DNA from: a virus
DNA length: 64,000 nucleotides
Virus record (IMG/VR): IMGVR_UViG_3300008262_000226
Span: 1 to 64,000 of that record
Strand: one strand, 5' to 3'
The position numbers were made by a program, and so were the translations under genes. Positions 35,625-44,111 of this stretch are shown piece after piece. Below the pieces are notes generated by a model. It did not search any database. It had not been told where the DNA came from and saw only the letters and a list, made by a program, of their open reading frames with translations. Every line of letters starts with the position of its first letter. Within the stretch, counting starts at the first letter, position 1.

Positions 35625-36993
35625 AACGACTATTTTACGCAACCTCCTGTGCAACGAACAGTTCTACAGGAAGGTTGTTCCTTTTGTAAAACCAGATTAC
35701 TTCAATGAGATTCATGAACGTGTAATCTATGAAGAGGTCTGGAACTTCGCAAGCACCTATGAGCTGGTGCCTACGAAAGAAGTATTAACTATCAACCTTG
35801 AAGCAAGAAAAGATTTAAATGAGGAAGTATATCAAAACGCAGTTAAAACAATTGCTGAGTTGTCTACCGATCCAATTGAATATAACTGGTTGCTCGACAC
35901 CACAGAGAAGTGGTGTAAAGACAGAGCAATCTACCTCGCCTTGCTTGAGTCAATCAAGGTCGCGGATGGAGGTAATCCAAAAATATCAAAGGATGCGATT
36001 CCAGCAATCCTTCAAGAGGCCCTGGCAGTATCGTTCGATGAACACGTAGGTCACGATTATCTAGAGAATAGTGTAGAACGATATGAGTTCTATCATCGTG
36101 AAGAAGATAAGATTCCATTTCACCTTGAATACTTCAATAAGATTACCAAAGGTGGTCTGCCAAACAAGACTCTTAACGTAGCTCTTGCTGGCACTGGTGT
36201 AGGTAAGTCACTCTTCATGTGTGACCTTGCCGCTCATTGTTTATCTATGGGTCGCAATGTTCTCTACATAACTATGGAGATGGCAGAAGAAAAGATTGCT
36301 GAACGTATTGATGCTAACCTGTTTAACGTCAATATCAAAGACCTTGTGGATTTGCCTGAGACAATCTTCCAAAGTCGCATCAATGAACTGAAGCGTAAAA
36401 CTCAGGGTCGTCTTATCATCAAAGAATATCCTACAGCATCAGCACATGTCGGTCACTTCAAATCTCTTCTTAACGAACTTCAACTCAAGAAGACGTTTAA
36501 ACCAGATATCGTCTTTATCGACTATCTTAACATCTGTGCTAGTGCGAGGTATAAAGGCGCTATCGTCAATTCCTATACTTATGTTAAAGCGATTGCTGAA
36601 GAACTACGCGGTCTTGCTGTGGAACACAATGTTCCTGTTGTCTCAGCGACGCAAACAACCCGTAGTGGTTTTGGCAATAGTGACGTGGATCTTACTGATA
36701 CTTCGGAATCCTTTGGTCTACCTGCTACTGCTGACTTCATGTTTGCTCTTATATCGACGGAAGATTTGGAGAAGGATGGTAAAATTATGGTCAAGCAATT
36801 GAAGAACAGATACAATGACCCTACTGCATATAAGAGATTTTTGGTTGGGGTTGACAGAGCAAGAATGAAGCTCTATAATGTTGATAACGCTGTTGACCTA
36901 TCCTCTGATAAAGAAGAGGAGTATGATTTCGAAGAGATGGCAGCACAACAAAGCAAAGATACTAAAAGCAAATTTACCAGTTTTATTTTATGA
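35611..36993 (+). CDS. 41: gp41 replicative DNA helicase (DnaB-like)
   Basis: A 460-residue hexameric helicase that works with gp61 primase at the fork. Walker A is GTGVGKS near residue 195, Walker B IVFIDYLN near residue 295, and the N-terminal helical domain (about 1-150) is the hexamerisation part. GGAG ribosome site overlapping the end of uvsX; ATGA overlap with the MazG gene. Confidence 0.9.
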   Translation: MERIETTILRNLLCNEQFYRKVVPFVKPDYFNEIHERVIYEEVWNFASTYELVPTKEVLTINLEARKDLNEEVYQNAVKTIAELSTDPIEYNWLLDTTEKWCKDRAIYLALLESIKVADGGNPKISKDAIPAILQEALAVSFDEHVGHDYLENSVERYEFYHREEDKIPFHLEYFNKITKGGLPNKTLNVALAGTGVGKSLFMCDLAAHCLSMGRNVLYITMEMAEEKIAERIDANLFNVNIKDLVDLPETIFQSRINELKRKTQGRLIIKEYPTASAHVGHFKSLLNELQLKKTFKPDIVFIDYLNICASARYKGAIVNSYTYVKAIAEELRGLAVEHNVPVVSATQTTRSGFGNSDVDLTDTSESFGLPATADFMFALISTEDLEKDGKIMVKQLKNRYNDPTAYKRFLVGVDRARMKLYNVDNAVDLSSDKEEEYDFEEMAAQQSKDTKSKFTSFIL

Positions 36994-37394
36994 CAATTGA
37001 TTTTAATAAGTATGTTGAATTCGTTGGTTCTGTCACCAGCCCAGCGTCACGAGATACTGGAGAATTTATTCTTCGTATTAGTGATCTCAAATCTCAAGGT
37101 GTAGATATTCAACGTCTGATGACTGCTGCTTGTGGTATCACTGCCGAAGGCGGTGAGTTTACTGAGATTGTGAAAAAGATTGCTTTCCAAGGTAAACCTT
37201 ATAACGAAGATAATGTCTTCCATATGAAGCGTGAACTTGGAGATATTCTTTGGTATATTGCTCAAGCATGTATCGCACTTGATATTTCGTTTGAAGAAAT
37301 TGCTCAGATGAACTTTGAGAAACTGACTGCTCGATATCCAGAAGGAACTTTCAGTATTGAGCGAAGCGAAAAACGAGTTGCCAACGACGTATAA
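36990..37394 (+). CDS. mazG: MazG-like nucleotide pyrophosphohydrolase
   Basis: A 134-residue all-alpha NTP pyrophosphatase. The metal-binding pattern is clear: AEGGEFTEIVKK (about 51-62) and KRELGDILWYIA (about 79-90), with N and K in the following MNFEKLTARYPEG. In cyanophages MazG has been proposed to alter ppGpp or nucleotide pools during infection. It ends the 41-mazG transcript at a good terminator. Confidence 0.85.
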   Translation: MTIDFNKYVEFVGSVTSPASRDTGEFILRISDLKSQGVDIQRLMTAACGITAEGGEFTEIVKKIAFQGKPYNEDNVFHMKRELGDILWYIAQACIALDISFEEIAQMNFEKLTARYPEGTFSIERSEKRVANDV

Positions 37395-37402
37395 ACTAAT
37401 CG

Positions 37403-37434
37403 CCTCTTCTAAATAATAGAAGGGGTATTTTTTT
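37403..37434 (+). terminator. Intrinsic terminator after mazG
   Basis: Nine-base stem (37403-37411 with 37417-37425, one G-T), five-base loop and a T-rich tail ending just before the next start. Confidence 0.8.
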
Positions 37435-37438
37435 AACT

Positions 37439-38695
37439 ATGGCTGGATTAACTTGGGGTCAGTTTAATAGAAGAGATAGATACAAAAGCAACTGGCGTGT
37501 AGTGTATGAACGCATGAAAAATAATTTACCATTCACTCTAGTTCAAAAAAGCACGACAGATTCTGAAGATGGTATACATGTATATTTTTCTAAAGTTGCT
37601 ATAAGTATCCCTGCTAAAGTTAATGGTAGATATAAGAAAGATAATATTTTTCTGGATTTAGAACCAAAAAGATTTTCTACCTTTGAAAATTTTTACCGAG
37701 AAGTTAAAAAAATTATTCCTGATAGTATGGTATCTGAAGGTGCGGGAGTTCCAATAACTTTAATATTTTTGCCATCAAGAAATTCCCCAATAAGAAATGG
37801 AACAAACACAAATCAGATATTGAAAGATTTGGATTTTGGTGGTAGACCTTTGAACGGTCAAGTTAGAAATATATTTTGGGGCAATCTAAAATATTATGTT
37901 GATAATGTAGATTCCACTTATAAGTTAAACTATCCAACCGCTACTGAAGCGGGGGAAGCAGATTTTATTAATACTTTCAATCAGGAACTGGATGCCATAC
38001 TTAAAAAAACAGGATTGTCGTCTATAGATTTAATGGTTGGTAATACAACTTTTGAAAATATTGTTGGTGTTAATAAAGTAGAAGGAACAGTTAAAGCAGA
38101 CCTAGCATTGGTTGCTTTAGAAAAAGGAAAGTTGAATGACGTTGGGTGGTTCTCACACAAGCAAGGTAATGTAGCATCTGATTTTCAACAATGGGGTGGT
38201 GTTACTCACTATGCTTCTGACAAACTTGGCGCTGATGAAACATTAGATAAGTTTCCTGAGATTAGAGCATTTGCAAAATATATGGCTTTTTGGTGTGGAA
38301 ATGGAATGCAGTATGATTTAAAAAGTTCTAATGGAGTTGGGTTTACTGCAGTGGCAGAGATAGAAGATAACGATTTAAAAATGGAATCTGTTTACGGCAA
38401 AAATTTTGGATCTTCTAAGTATGGAGTATCAAATTGTAATGGAGTATTACAGGGTTCTCCATCTATTAAAAAAGTGGGGAACAAATATAAATTAGAAATG
38501 TCGTCACATATTGTAATGAATCCAACCGCCATGACTGGCGGGTATGAACCTGTGTTGATGCTCATAAACAAGGGAGACAGGTCGCAGTATGGGATCCCAG
38601 GTGCTAGAATAGCGGTGCAGCCACGGGCGAGCAGGAAAGCAAAGTTCATCGTGTCTAAAGATCGCAACGGAAACTATCAGATGAATCCAGCATGA
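37439..38695 (+). CDS. Unknown 418-residue protein, possible PD-(D/E)XK-related fold
   Basis: A 418-residue protein with AT-rich codons. I do not recognise the family with certainty. The middle has KADLALVALEKGKLNDVGWF followed by SHKQG and DFQQWGGVTHYAS, which recalls the acidic strand plus xHK signature of some divergent restriction-endonuclease-like folds; this is inference. It overlaps the next gene by 4 nt, so the two may act together. A terminator ends just before its start. Confidence 0.5.
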   Translation: MAGLTWGQFNRRDRYKSNWRVVYERMKNNLPFTLVQKSTTDSEDGIHVYFSKVAISIPAKVNGRYKKDNIFLDLEPKRFSTFENFYREVKKIIPDSMVSEGAGVPITLIFLPSRNSPIRNGTNTNQILKDLDFGGRPLNGQVRNIFWGNLKYYVDNVDSTYKLNYPTATEAGEADFINTFNQELDAILKKTGLSSIDLMVGNTTFENIVGVNKVEGTVKADLALVALEKGKLNDVGWFSHKQGNVASDFQQWGGVTHYASDKLGADETLDKFPEIRAFAKYMAFWCGNGMQYDLKSSNGVGFTAVAEIEDNDLKMESVYGKNFGSSKYGVSNCNGVLQGSPSIKKVGNKYKLEMSSHIVMNPTAMTGGYEPVLMLINKGDRSQYGIPGARIAVQPRASRKAKFIVSKDRNGNYQMNPA

Positions 38696-39765
38696 GCAAG
38701 AACACTCACCTCGAACACTTAGAAGACAGCATCTTGTTTGATGGCAAAGAAGGCGCTAATGATGCGTTTGCTTTTCTTGATGCTCTTACTAAAACTTTTA
38801 GCGGAACTCAAACCAGCAACTTTAAAATCACTACCAACTCTTCTGGTCTGGTAGAGAAACTTAAAGTAGCACTGGAACATTTTCCTAAGCTGGGAATCAA
38901 AGGAATCATTCAGGGAGACTTGTTGTTTACCGATGATGCTAAAGAAGAGAAGATTGATGGTGTAGATTATCTCACGTTTACTCCTAACACTATCACCTAT
39001 GCTATTCCGAAAGGAACTGACGCATACAAAAAAGCAAAGCGAGCCAAGATTGGTGTAGTGTTTCACACTCGCTACGTTGGTTCTAGCATTGCAACTTCTA
39101 ACGCTACGTTCGGTGTTGACATCAGTAAGTTTAATAATACTAATGATGTCTTTGTAATCAGTGCTGAGGTAGATACTCTTGGTAGTAATATGATTCTTAA
39201 TGCAACCGAGAAGAGAAATCTTAATAACATGAAGAGAACTGCTCCCGCTGCTCTTCGTAATGCTGGTGCGTTCTTGGATGAGATTTCGCAACAGATTAAC
39301 TCCAAAGATAATTTTAGTGTTGGAACTCGTCTTAAAACTTACTTCAACACTTATGTAAGAGAAGGTAAGCGTATCAGTAATGTTAATCGTTTTATCGATG
39401 ACTTCAAGAATGCTTATCATGAAACCATGATGAAGGAAGTTAACAAAGTGAAGCAGGAGAAGACCAAGGCTGCTAAACTGAAGAAACTCTATGATGGTAT
39501 CGAGTTTGTGGATTCCAACATCGCTGGATTCAAAGCAACGATTACTCTCTATGTTATTCTTCAGAATGCTAAAAATATGTTTGTGAAGAAACTGGAATCT
39601 GCTGATAGCACTCGCACGTTTCTTCGCACTGATGATGGATTCCGTGTTACTGCCCCTGAAGGATTTGTTGCTATTAAAGATGGAAATGCTACCAAGCTTG
39701 TTGATCGTCTTGAGTTTAGTTTGGCAAACTTTACTCTCGCAAAGAACTGGGTAAAGGGAAACTAA
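38692..39765 (+). CDS. DUF6267-like protein lacking its KWDG-containing block
   Basis: A 357-residue protein. The N-terminus THLEHLEDSILFDGKEGA and the segments GLVEKLKVAL...LGIKGIIQGDLLF and PNTITYAIP identify the DUF6267 family of T4-like phages. As I recall it, members have a KWDGAPA motif (like the KxDG of nucleotidyltransferases/ligases) right after ITT; here ITT (residue 48) is followed at once by NSSGLVEK, so some 40-50 residues are missing in frame. Whether this is a true variant or an assembly loss is open. Function of the family is unknown. Confidence 0.65.
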   Translation: MSKNTHLEHLEDSILFDGKEGANDAFAFLDALTKTFSGTQTSNFKITTNSSGLVEKLKVALEHFPKLGIKGIIQGDLLFTDDAKEEKIDGVDYLTFTPNTITYAIPKGTDAYKKAKRAKIGVVFHTRYVGSSIATSNATFGVDISKFNNTNDVFVISAEVDTLGSNMILNATEKRNLNNMKRTAPAALRNAGAFLDEISQQINSKDNFSVGTRLKTYFNTYVREGKRISNVNRFIDDFKNAYHETMMKEVNKVKQEKTKAAKLKKLYDGIEFVDSNIAGFKATITLYVILQNAKNMFVKKLESADSTRTFLRTDDGFRVTAPEGFVAIKDGNATKLVDRLEFSLANFTLAKNWVKGN

Positions 39766-39777
39766 ATACTAATAAAA

Positions 39778-40332
39778 ATGTTTAAGAGAGTAGTCATTAC
39801 TTTCGGTCGCTTCAATCCTCCTACCATTGGTCATGAAAAACTCATTGATGCTGTAGCAAGAATTGCTGGAACCGATGACTATAAAATCTATACCAGTCAT
39901 ACCAAAGACAAGAAGAAGAATCCTCTATCTTCCGAACAGAAAGTAGGATACATGAAAAAGATGTTTCCGAAACATAAAAATAATATTATGCTTGATACTG
40001 ATCTGAAGACAATCATTAAAGTTCTTCAGAGTTTGCAGGGTGAATATTCGGATCTTACTCTTGTAGTTGGCAGTGATCGTGTGCAGGAAATGGATACTTT
40101 GATCCAACGTTATAATGGAACAGAGTATACATTTAGAACTCTTGAAACAAAATCTGCTGGCGAAAGAGATCCTGATGCTGACGGAGCAACTGGAATGTCT
40201 GCTAGTAAAATGAGAGAAGCAGCAACTAATGCAAACGTTGCTGAGTTTCGTAAAGGTATACCATCTACTTTAGACGATAAAGAAATGATGAAATTAATGA
40301 CAGACGTTAGAGAAGGGTTGGGTATTAAATGA
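39778..40332 (+). CDS. Cytidylyltransferase-like (HxGH family) nucleotidyltransferase
   Basis: A 184-residue Rossmann-type nucleotidyltransferase. The motif GRFNPPTIGHEKLI carries the TxGH version of the HxGH site, and TGMSASKMREAA is the usual ISSTxxR-like ATP loop. Related phage proteins are called cytidylyltransferase; NMN adenylyltransferase activity is the main alternative. It overlaps the next gene by 4 nt. Confidence 0.8.
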   Translation: MFKRVVITFGRFNPPTIGHEKLIDAVARIAGTDDYKIYTSHTKDKKKNPLSSEQKVGYMKKMFPKHKNNIMLDTDLKTIIKVLQSLQGEYSDLTLVVGSDRVQEMDTLIQRYNGTEYTFRTLETKSAGERDPDADGATGMSASKMREAATNANVAEFRKGIPSTLDDKEMMKLMTDVREGLGIK

Positions 40333-40616
40333 AATCACTTAAAGAACTGTTAGCACAATCAAAACAAAAATCTTATATGCTTGGCAATGTATTTGCTGAG
40401 GGTGATTGGATTCAAAATTCTAATGGTGAAGCGGGAAGAATTCATCGCCGTGGAGTCAATTATGTTATTGCTGTAACAGAAGAAGGTAAAATGTTTCGTG
40501 CTTGGGTGAAAGATATTAAAGAACATTGTGGGTGTGAAGATAAAAATATGACAGATAAGGAGAAAGTCAAGTCATTTATAAATAAAAATAAACGACAAAA
40601 GAACAATGACAATTGA
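40329..40616 (+). CDS. Small conserved phage protein with beta-barrel stretch
   Basis: A 95-residue protein. Residues 22-65 (GDWIQNSNGEAGRIHRRG, then VIAVTEEGKMFRAWVKDI) look like a KOW/SH3-type barrel; the C-terminus is Lys-rich. It is coupled to the nucleotidyltransferase gene and overlaps the next gene by 11 nt. Function unknown. Confidence 0.55.
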   Translation: MKSLKELLAQSKQKSYMLGNVFAEGDWIQNSNGEAGRIHRRGVNYVIAVTEEGKMFRAWVKDIKEHCGCEDKNMTDKEKVKSFINKNKRQKNNDN

Positions 40617-41331
40617 CGAGTTTTCAAAAAGTCTAATTCAAGCGGCAGTTGCTGAGTTAGATGAAGCATGGGAAAAGCCTGAGAAAGAAGAGAAGGGAGA
40701 GAAAAAGCATACTGAAGGCAAGGATGAAGAGAAAAAAGAATTAAAAAAAGAAGCAAGAGACATGCCTGGCAATCAAGAGAAGATTGATGCCAATAAGAAT
40801 GGTAAAGTAGATGCTCATGATTTTGCACTTCTTCGTGCTAGAAAGGGCAAGAAGTCAGTTAAGGAAATGTGGGAGAAGGCAGCAGAGGTTCAGGAAGGTT
40901 GGGCTAAAAAAAAAGCCGTAGATGAGGGCAAGAAAGTAGAAATCGAAATCATGCCTCAGGTTGATACTCCTAACGATCCAGAACCACCTACAGGAAAGAA
41001 AGCAAAGAAAGAAGTTAAGAAAGAAGAGTTTGCTGCTGAAGGTAAGAACAAGGAAGGTAAGGAGCAAGGTGCTGACGGCAAAGCTTGCTGGAAAGGATAT
41101 AAGTATGCTGGCACAGAGAATGGTAAAGACAAGTGTGTGAAGGCAGGATATGAAATGGAAGGTGGCGAAGAACTTCAAGAGAAGCGTCTTTCTGCTAAAG
41201 AAAAAGCAAAGAAAGAAAAGTTTGTTAAGGGCATGAAGAAGAAGTTCAGTTCTTTCAAGTCTAAGTATGGTGCTAAAGCAAAAGATGTGATGTATGGAAC
41301 TGCCACCTCGATGGCAAAGAAAGCAGCCTAA
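40606..41331 (+). CDS. Lys/Glu-rich late protein with EF-hand-like loop
   Basis: A 241-residue highly charged protein. DANKNGKVDAHDFALLRARK (about 62-81) matches a calcium-binding EF-hand/dockerin loop, and a Cys pair occurs in ACWKGYKYAG...KCVKAG. The rest is Lys- and Glu-rich and probably extended or helical. It may be a minor head protein. No enzymatic motif. Confidence 0.55.
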   Translation: MTIDEFSKSLIQAAVAELDEAWEKPEKEEKGEKKHTEGKDEEKKELKKEARDMPGNQEKIDANKNGKVDAHDFALLRARKGKKSVKEMWEKAAEVQEGWAKKKAVDEGKKVEIEIMPQVDTPNDPEPPTGKKAKKEVKKEEFAAEGKNKEGKEQGADGKACWKGYKYAGTENGKDKCVKAGYEMEGGEELQEKRLSAKEKAKKEKFVKGMKKKFSSFKSKYGAKAKDVMYGTATSMAKKAA

Positions 41332-41361
41332 ATAAGCCGTCATCCATTCTCGGAGGTCATC

Positions 41362-41535
41362 ATGGGCGCAGTAGTAGCAGTAGTCAAACCACTACTTATT
41401 TCGATTGCGACTCACCCAGCGGTCAAGAATCTTGTTATTGAACTTCTAACAAAGTATGTGAAGTCAACAGATAATAGCATTGATGATGTCGTTCTTGAGT
41501 TGGTTAAAGATAAACTCTTTACACCACAAGCATGA
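41362..41535 (+). CDS. Small 57-residue protein
   Basis: A 57-residue protein with a CGGAGG ribosome site 4 nt before the ATG. It is hydrophobic at the start (VVAVVKPLLISIATHP) and amphipathic later, so it may bind a membrane. ATGA overlap with the next small gene supports translation. Confidence 0.6.
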   Translation: MGAVVAVVKPLLISIATHPAVKNLVIELLTKYVKSTDNSIDDVVLELVKDKLFTPQA

Positions 41536-41696
41536 TTACTTGTTTTCTGACGAACTGGGGTGTCACAATAGTTCTTGGTTTTCTTTTATCATTATCTGAA
41601 TGGTTATCAAAAACAAAAAGAACTGAAGCAAATGGTATCTTAGATTTCATTCAATTGTTTCTAAGAACCGTATTACGCAAGGGAGACCAGAAGTAA
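41532..41696 (+). CDS. Small 54-residue single-pass membrane protein
   Basis: A 54-residue protein with one predicted membrane segment (WGVTIVLGFLLSL, about residues 9-21) and a basic C-terminus. It is coupled to the preceding gene by ATGA overlap and followed by a terminator. Function unknown; a lysis or envelope role is possible. Confidence 0.55.
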   Translation: MITCFLTNWGVTIVLGFLLSLSEWLSKTKRTEANGILDFIQLFLRTVLRKGDQK

Positions 41697-41710
41697 GGTC
41701 TCCTTTTTTT
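41681..41710 (+). terminator. Intrinsic terminator
   Basis: GGAGACC/GGTCTCC stem (41682-41688 with 41697-41703), eight-base loop that contains the stop codon, and seven T. Confidence 0.85.
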
Positions 41711-41717
41711 ATAAATA
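41710..41717 (+). promoter_or_regulatory. Late promoter TATAAATA
   Basis: TATAAATA starts on the last T of the terminator run and precedes the structural gene at 41753 by 35 nt. Confidence 0.75.
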
Positions 41718-41752
41718 CTTTTTAGAATACGAATATTTTATAGAGGAAACCG

Positions 41753-42622
41753 ATGGCAATTTTCGGAACAATCGACGCTAAAGCGTTGGCAACAAATGTA
41801 AGTGTTACCAACGGTAGCACAACTGTTACTACAACTGGTGACTTCACCAACAGAGCAACTGCTGACTTTGTTCAGAACGGTGATGTTCTTTCATTAGGTG
41901 GTGTTCAGTATACTGTTGAGTCGGTAGTTTCAGCAACATCACTCAAACTCAGAACAGCATATGCAGGTTCAACAGGAACTGTTCTTGCTGCTAATGCTAT
42001 TCGCAGAACTGCACCAAAAGAAGTTGCAACTCTTCTCCTTGATGAGAATGGTCAACTAGCACACTTCCCAACGGGAACAAGTCTCATCTTCATCGATGAC
42101 ACTGAAGCTGCTCTAGATGAGAACAAGGTTCGTGGTCTCAAGTGGCCAGGTTGGTGGGCATATAGAACCTATACTGATGGTGATGGCAATACTCGCCATA
42201 AGGCAGAGTGCCTAGCATTCGCTAATCAGACTGCCGCTAACGCTGGTGACTATGGCACCGCTCAGGGTGGAACAGAAGATAATCCTGCTGCTGATGTAGT
42301 ATCTGCAGTTACTATCACTGGTCAACCTGCTGCTGTAACTGGTGCTGCTACTCCTTACACTGGAACATTCACAGTTACAACTTCGACAACTGGCACACCT
42401 GGAACTCTTCTATATCAGTGGCAGTATCAAACTGCTACGCAGACAACCAAGTGGACTAATGTTACCAACACTGGTGTATACACTGGTGCTACAACTGATA
42501 CTCTCACACTTACTGCTGCTGCTAAGGCAACCTATGATGGTTATAAGTATCGCGTGAAGATTACATCTGCTGGTGGAACTGAGGAAGTCATTTCCAACTC
42601 TGCTTCTATTACCTATGCATGA
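41753..42622 (+). CDS. Structural protein with C-terminal Ig-like domain
   Basis: A 289-residue late protein. The N-terminal half is a beta-rich virion-type domain; residues about 190-289 form an Ig-like domain (VTITGQPAAVTG; LYQWQYQ; YDGYKYRVKITSAGGTEEV) of the kind displayed on phage surfaces and able to bind sugars or cells. Preceded by an exact late promoter and GAGG ribosome site. Probable head or tail decoration protein. Confidence 0.65.
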   Translation: MAIFGTIDAKALATNVSVTNGSTTVTTTGDFTNRATADFVQNGDVLSLGGVQYTVESVVSATSLKLRTAYAGSTGTVLAANAIRRTAPKEVATLLLDENGQLAHFPTGTSLIFIDDTEAALDENKVRGLKWPGWWAYRTYTDGDGNTRHKAECLAFANQTAANAGDYGTAQGGTEDNPAADVVSAVTITGQPAAVTGAATPYTGTFTVTTSTTGTPGTLLYQWQYQTATQTTKWTNVTNTGVYTGATTDTLTLTAAAKATYDGYKYRVKITSAGGTEEVISNSASITYA

Positions 42623-42628
42623 TGATGT

Positions 42629-42988
42629 ATGATTTTTAATGAGTTGACACCAGACAACTGGTTGTTGTTTGCAATCAAAAACTACAACAACCCGTTGTCT
42701 GTTACATATGATGACTTTGAAGAAGACCTTCAAAAGTTCAAATATATTAAAAGATTATTGAGACGCTATGATACTACTGGTGAGTTGAAACATCATTTGA
42801 TTCTCAATCATATCATAACACTATATAATGTATTCAATGACGCAGCAACGCTGCTTCTATTCTATAAAATAGAATCGCAATACTGGTCAATCTTAAAAGC
42901 ATACATGTTGTTTTTAGATAGATTGCCAGAGAATGTAGATACAACAGATGTAGACGAACAATGTCTGAAACTTCTAAAACTACTGTGA
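42629..42988 (+). CDS. Conserved T4-like phage protein, unknown
   Basis: A 119-residue helical protein (ELTPDNWLLFAIKNYNNP; FKYIKRLLRRYDTTGELKHH; LILNHIITLYNVF). I recognise this as a common cyanophage/T4-like protein next to structural genes but cannot give a function. It starts 6 nt after the Ig-like gene and overlaps the next by 28 nt. Confidence 0.6.
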   Translation: MIFNELTPDNWLLFAIKNYNNPLSVTYDDFEEDLQKFKYIKRLLRRYDTTGELKHHLILNHIITLYNVFNDAATLLLFYKIESQYWSILKAYMLFLDRLPENVDTTDVDEQCLKLLKLL

Positions 42989-43707
42989 ATGAAATGATGG
43001 CAGGTGATGGATCGTCACTAGCACTTCCTCCTGCCTTTGTCTTTGTTAACACAGCAAAGAAAAAGAAAAACTTGAAAAAGACCAAAGATGAAAAGATTGA
43101 TGGTCGCAAGAAGAGTGCTAAAAAACTAATCCAACGTGTAATGTCTAGGAGGAAAACTAAAATGTCTGAAGAGAATATGGAAAATATTTCGGAGGCAACA
43201 TCCGAAACTGAAAAGGCGCAGAAGCAAATTAAAGCTTCTAAGCAGATGAGAGCGAAGAGAGAACTTCAATCAAAGCGCACTGCTGCTAAGCAACAAGCAC
43301 AAGATAAGTCGGATGAAATGAATACTTTGCTTCGTGCTCGCATGGCAGATTTTAAAAAGAAGTCAGCACAGAAGCAACAGAAAGCTTCAAAACAAATTAT
43401 GAAAAAAGAGGAAGTGGAAATGATTTCTCAACCAAGAACTGGTTCAGCAGGTGGTGTAGATGTATTTACCACTGCTCTTAAAGTTGCTGAAGAAGGAACT
43501 GGATGGGGTAGAGATCCTGAAACATCATTTGCAAATCTTGTATTCAATGATGGCACTTCTGGTAGAATCGGTGTCTTTGATGCAAAGAGAATCCTTGCTG
43601 CATACGAAAGTCTATCACCAGAGAACAGAGATAAGTTCCGTGTCATGCTAAACATGAGTGCTTCATCTTATCAGAAAGCACTTGACTTTGCTGTAAGAAA
43701 CGTCTGA
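42961..43707 (+). CDS. Basic, helical late protein
   Basis: A 248-residue protein. Residues 30-155 are rich in K, Q and A and form long charged helices; the C-terminal 90 residues look globular (GRIGVFDAKRILAAYESLSP). A minor virion or baseplate-associated role is plausible from its neighbours. No known motif. Confidence 0.55.
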   Translation: MSETSKTTVNEMMAGDGSSLALPPAFVFVNTAKKKKNLKKTKDEKIDGRKKSAKKLIQRVMSRRKTKMSEENMENISEATSETEKAQKQIKASKQMRAKRELQSKRTAAKQQAQDKSDEMNTLLRARMADFKKKSAQKQQKASKQIMKKEEVEMISQPRTGSAGGVDVFTTALKVAEEGTGWGRDPETSFANLVFNDGTSGRIGVFDAKRILAAYESLSPENRDKFRVMLNMSASSYQKALDFAVRNV

Positions 43708-43718
43708 TAAGGAGTGTC

Positions 43719-44111
43719 ATGCCGTTTGGGAAAGACCTTTCAGTATTAGAAGCGAAGTTTCAAATATATGAAGATCTCTCCAAAGAGATGCTTGACAAGC
43801 TTGAAAGAGCGGTTGATAAGATAAGTGAGAGCAATCAAAATGTTGCTCTCATTTTAGAACGACATGAAAATAGATTAGATCAAGTAGATAGATCAGAAGC
43901 AGCAATCTTGGAACTTATTAAAGGTATCAATGCTAAGCTAGAAAAACTTGAAAGAAAAGTAGAAGACCTTTCTAAGTTTCGTTGGATTACTATGGGAGTT
44001 GCTACTGCTGCTACTGTGGTAATTGGATCAGCGGCATTCTTCGGTAACCTCTTGACACTAGGAAAAACGGATGCTACTATGGGAGGAGCGACCACACAAC
44101 TTACAAAATGA
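43719..44111 (+). CDS. Coiled-coil protein with C-terminal membrane segment
   Basis: A 130-residue protein: a coiled coil (about 10-85) followed by a hydrophobic segment (ITMGVATAATVVIGSAAFFG, about 90-109). The topology resembles phage membrane-anchored proteins placed near baseplate genes. Function unknown. ATGA overlap with gp61. Confidence 0.6.
   Translation: MPFGKDLSVLEAKFQIYEDLSKEMLDKLERAVDKISESNQNVALILERHENRLDQVDRSEAAILELIKGINAKLEKLERKVEDLSKFRWITMGVATAATVVIGSAAFFGNLLTLGKTDATMGGATTQLTK
44052..44080 (+). promoter_or_regulatory. Sigma70-type promoter (TTGACA, 17 nt, TACTAT)
   Basis: TTGACA at 44052 and TACTAT at 44075, inside the end of the coiled-coil gene and 28 nt before gp61. It would start the primase-nrdA-nrdB transcript early. 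Confidence 0.55.

Noticed and set aside
38719-39420. Minus-strand ORF of 233 codons opposite the DUF6267-like gene
   Set aside because: Antisense shadow with Ser/Ile-rich composition; the plus strand has clear family similarity.
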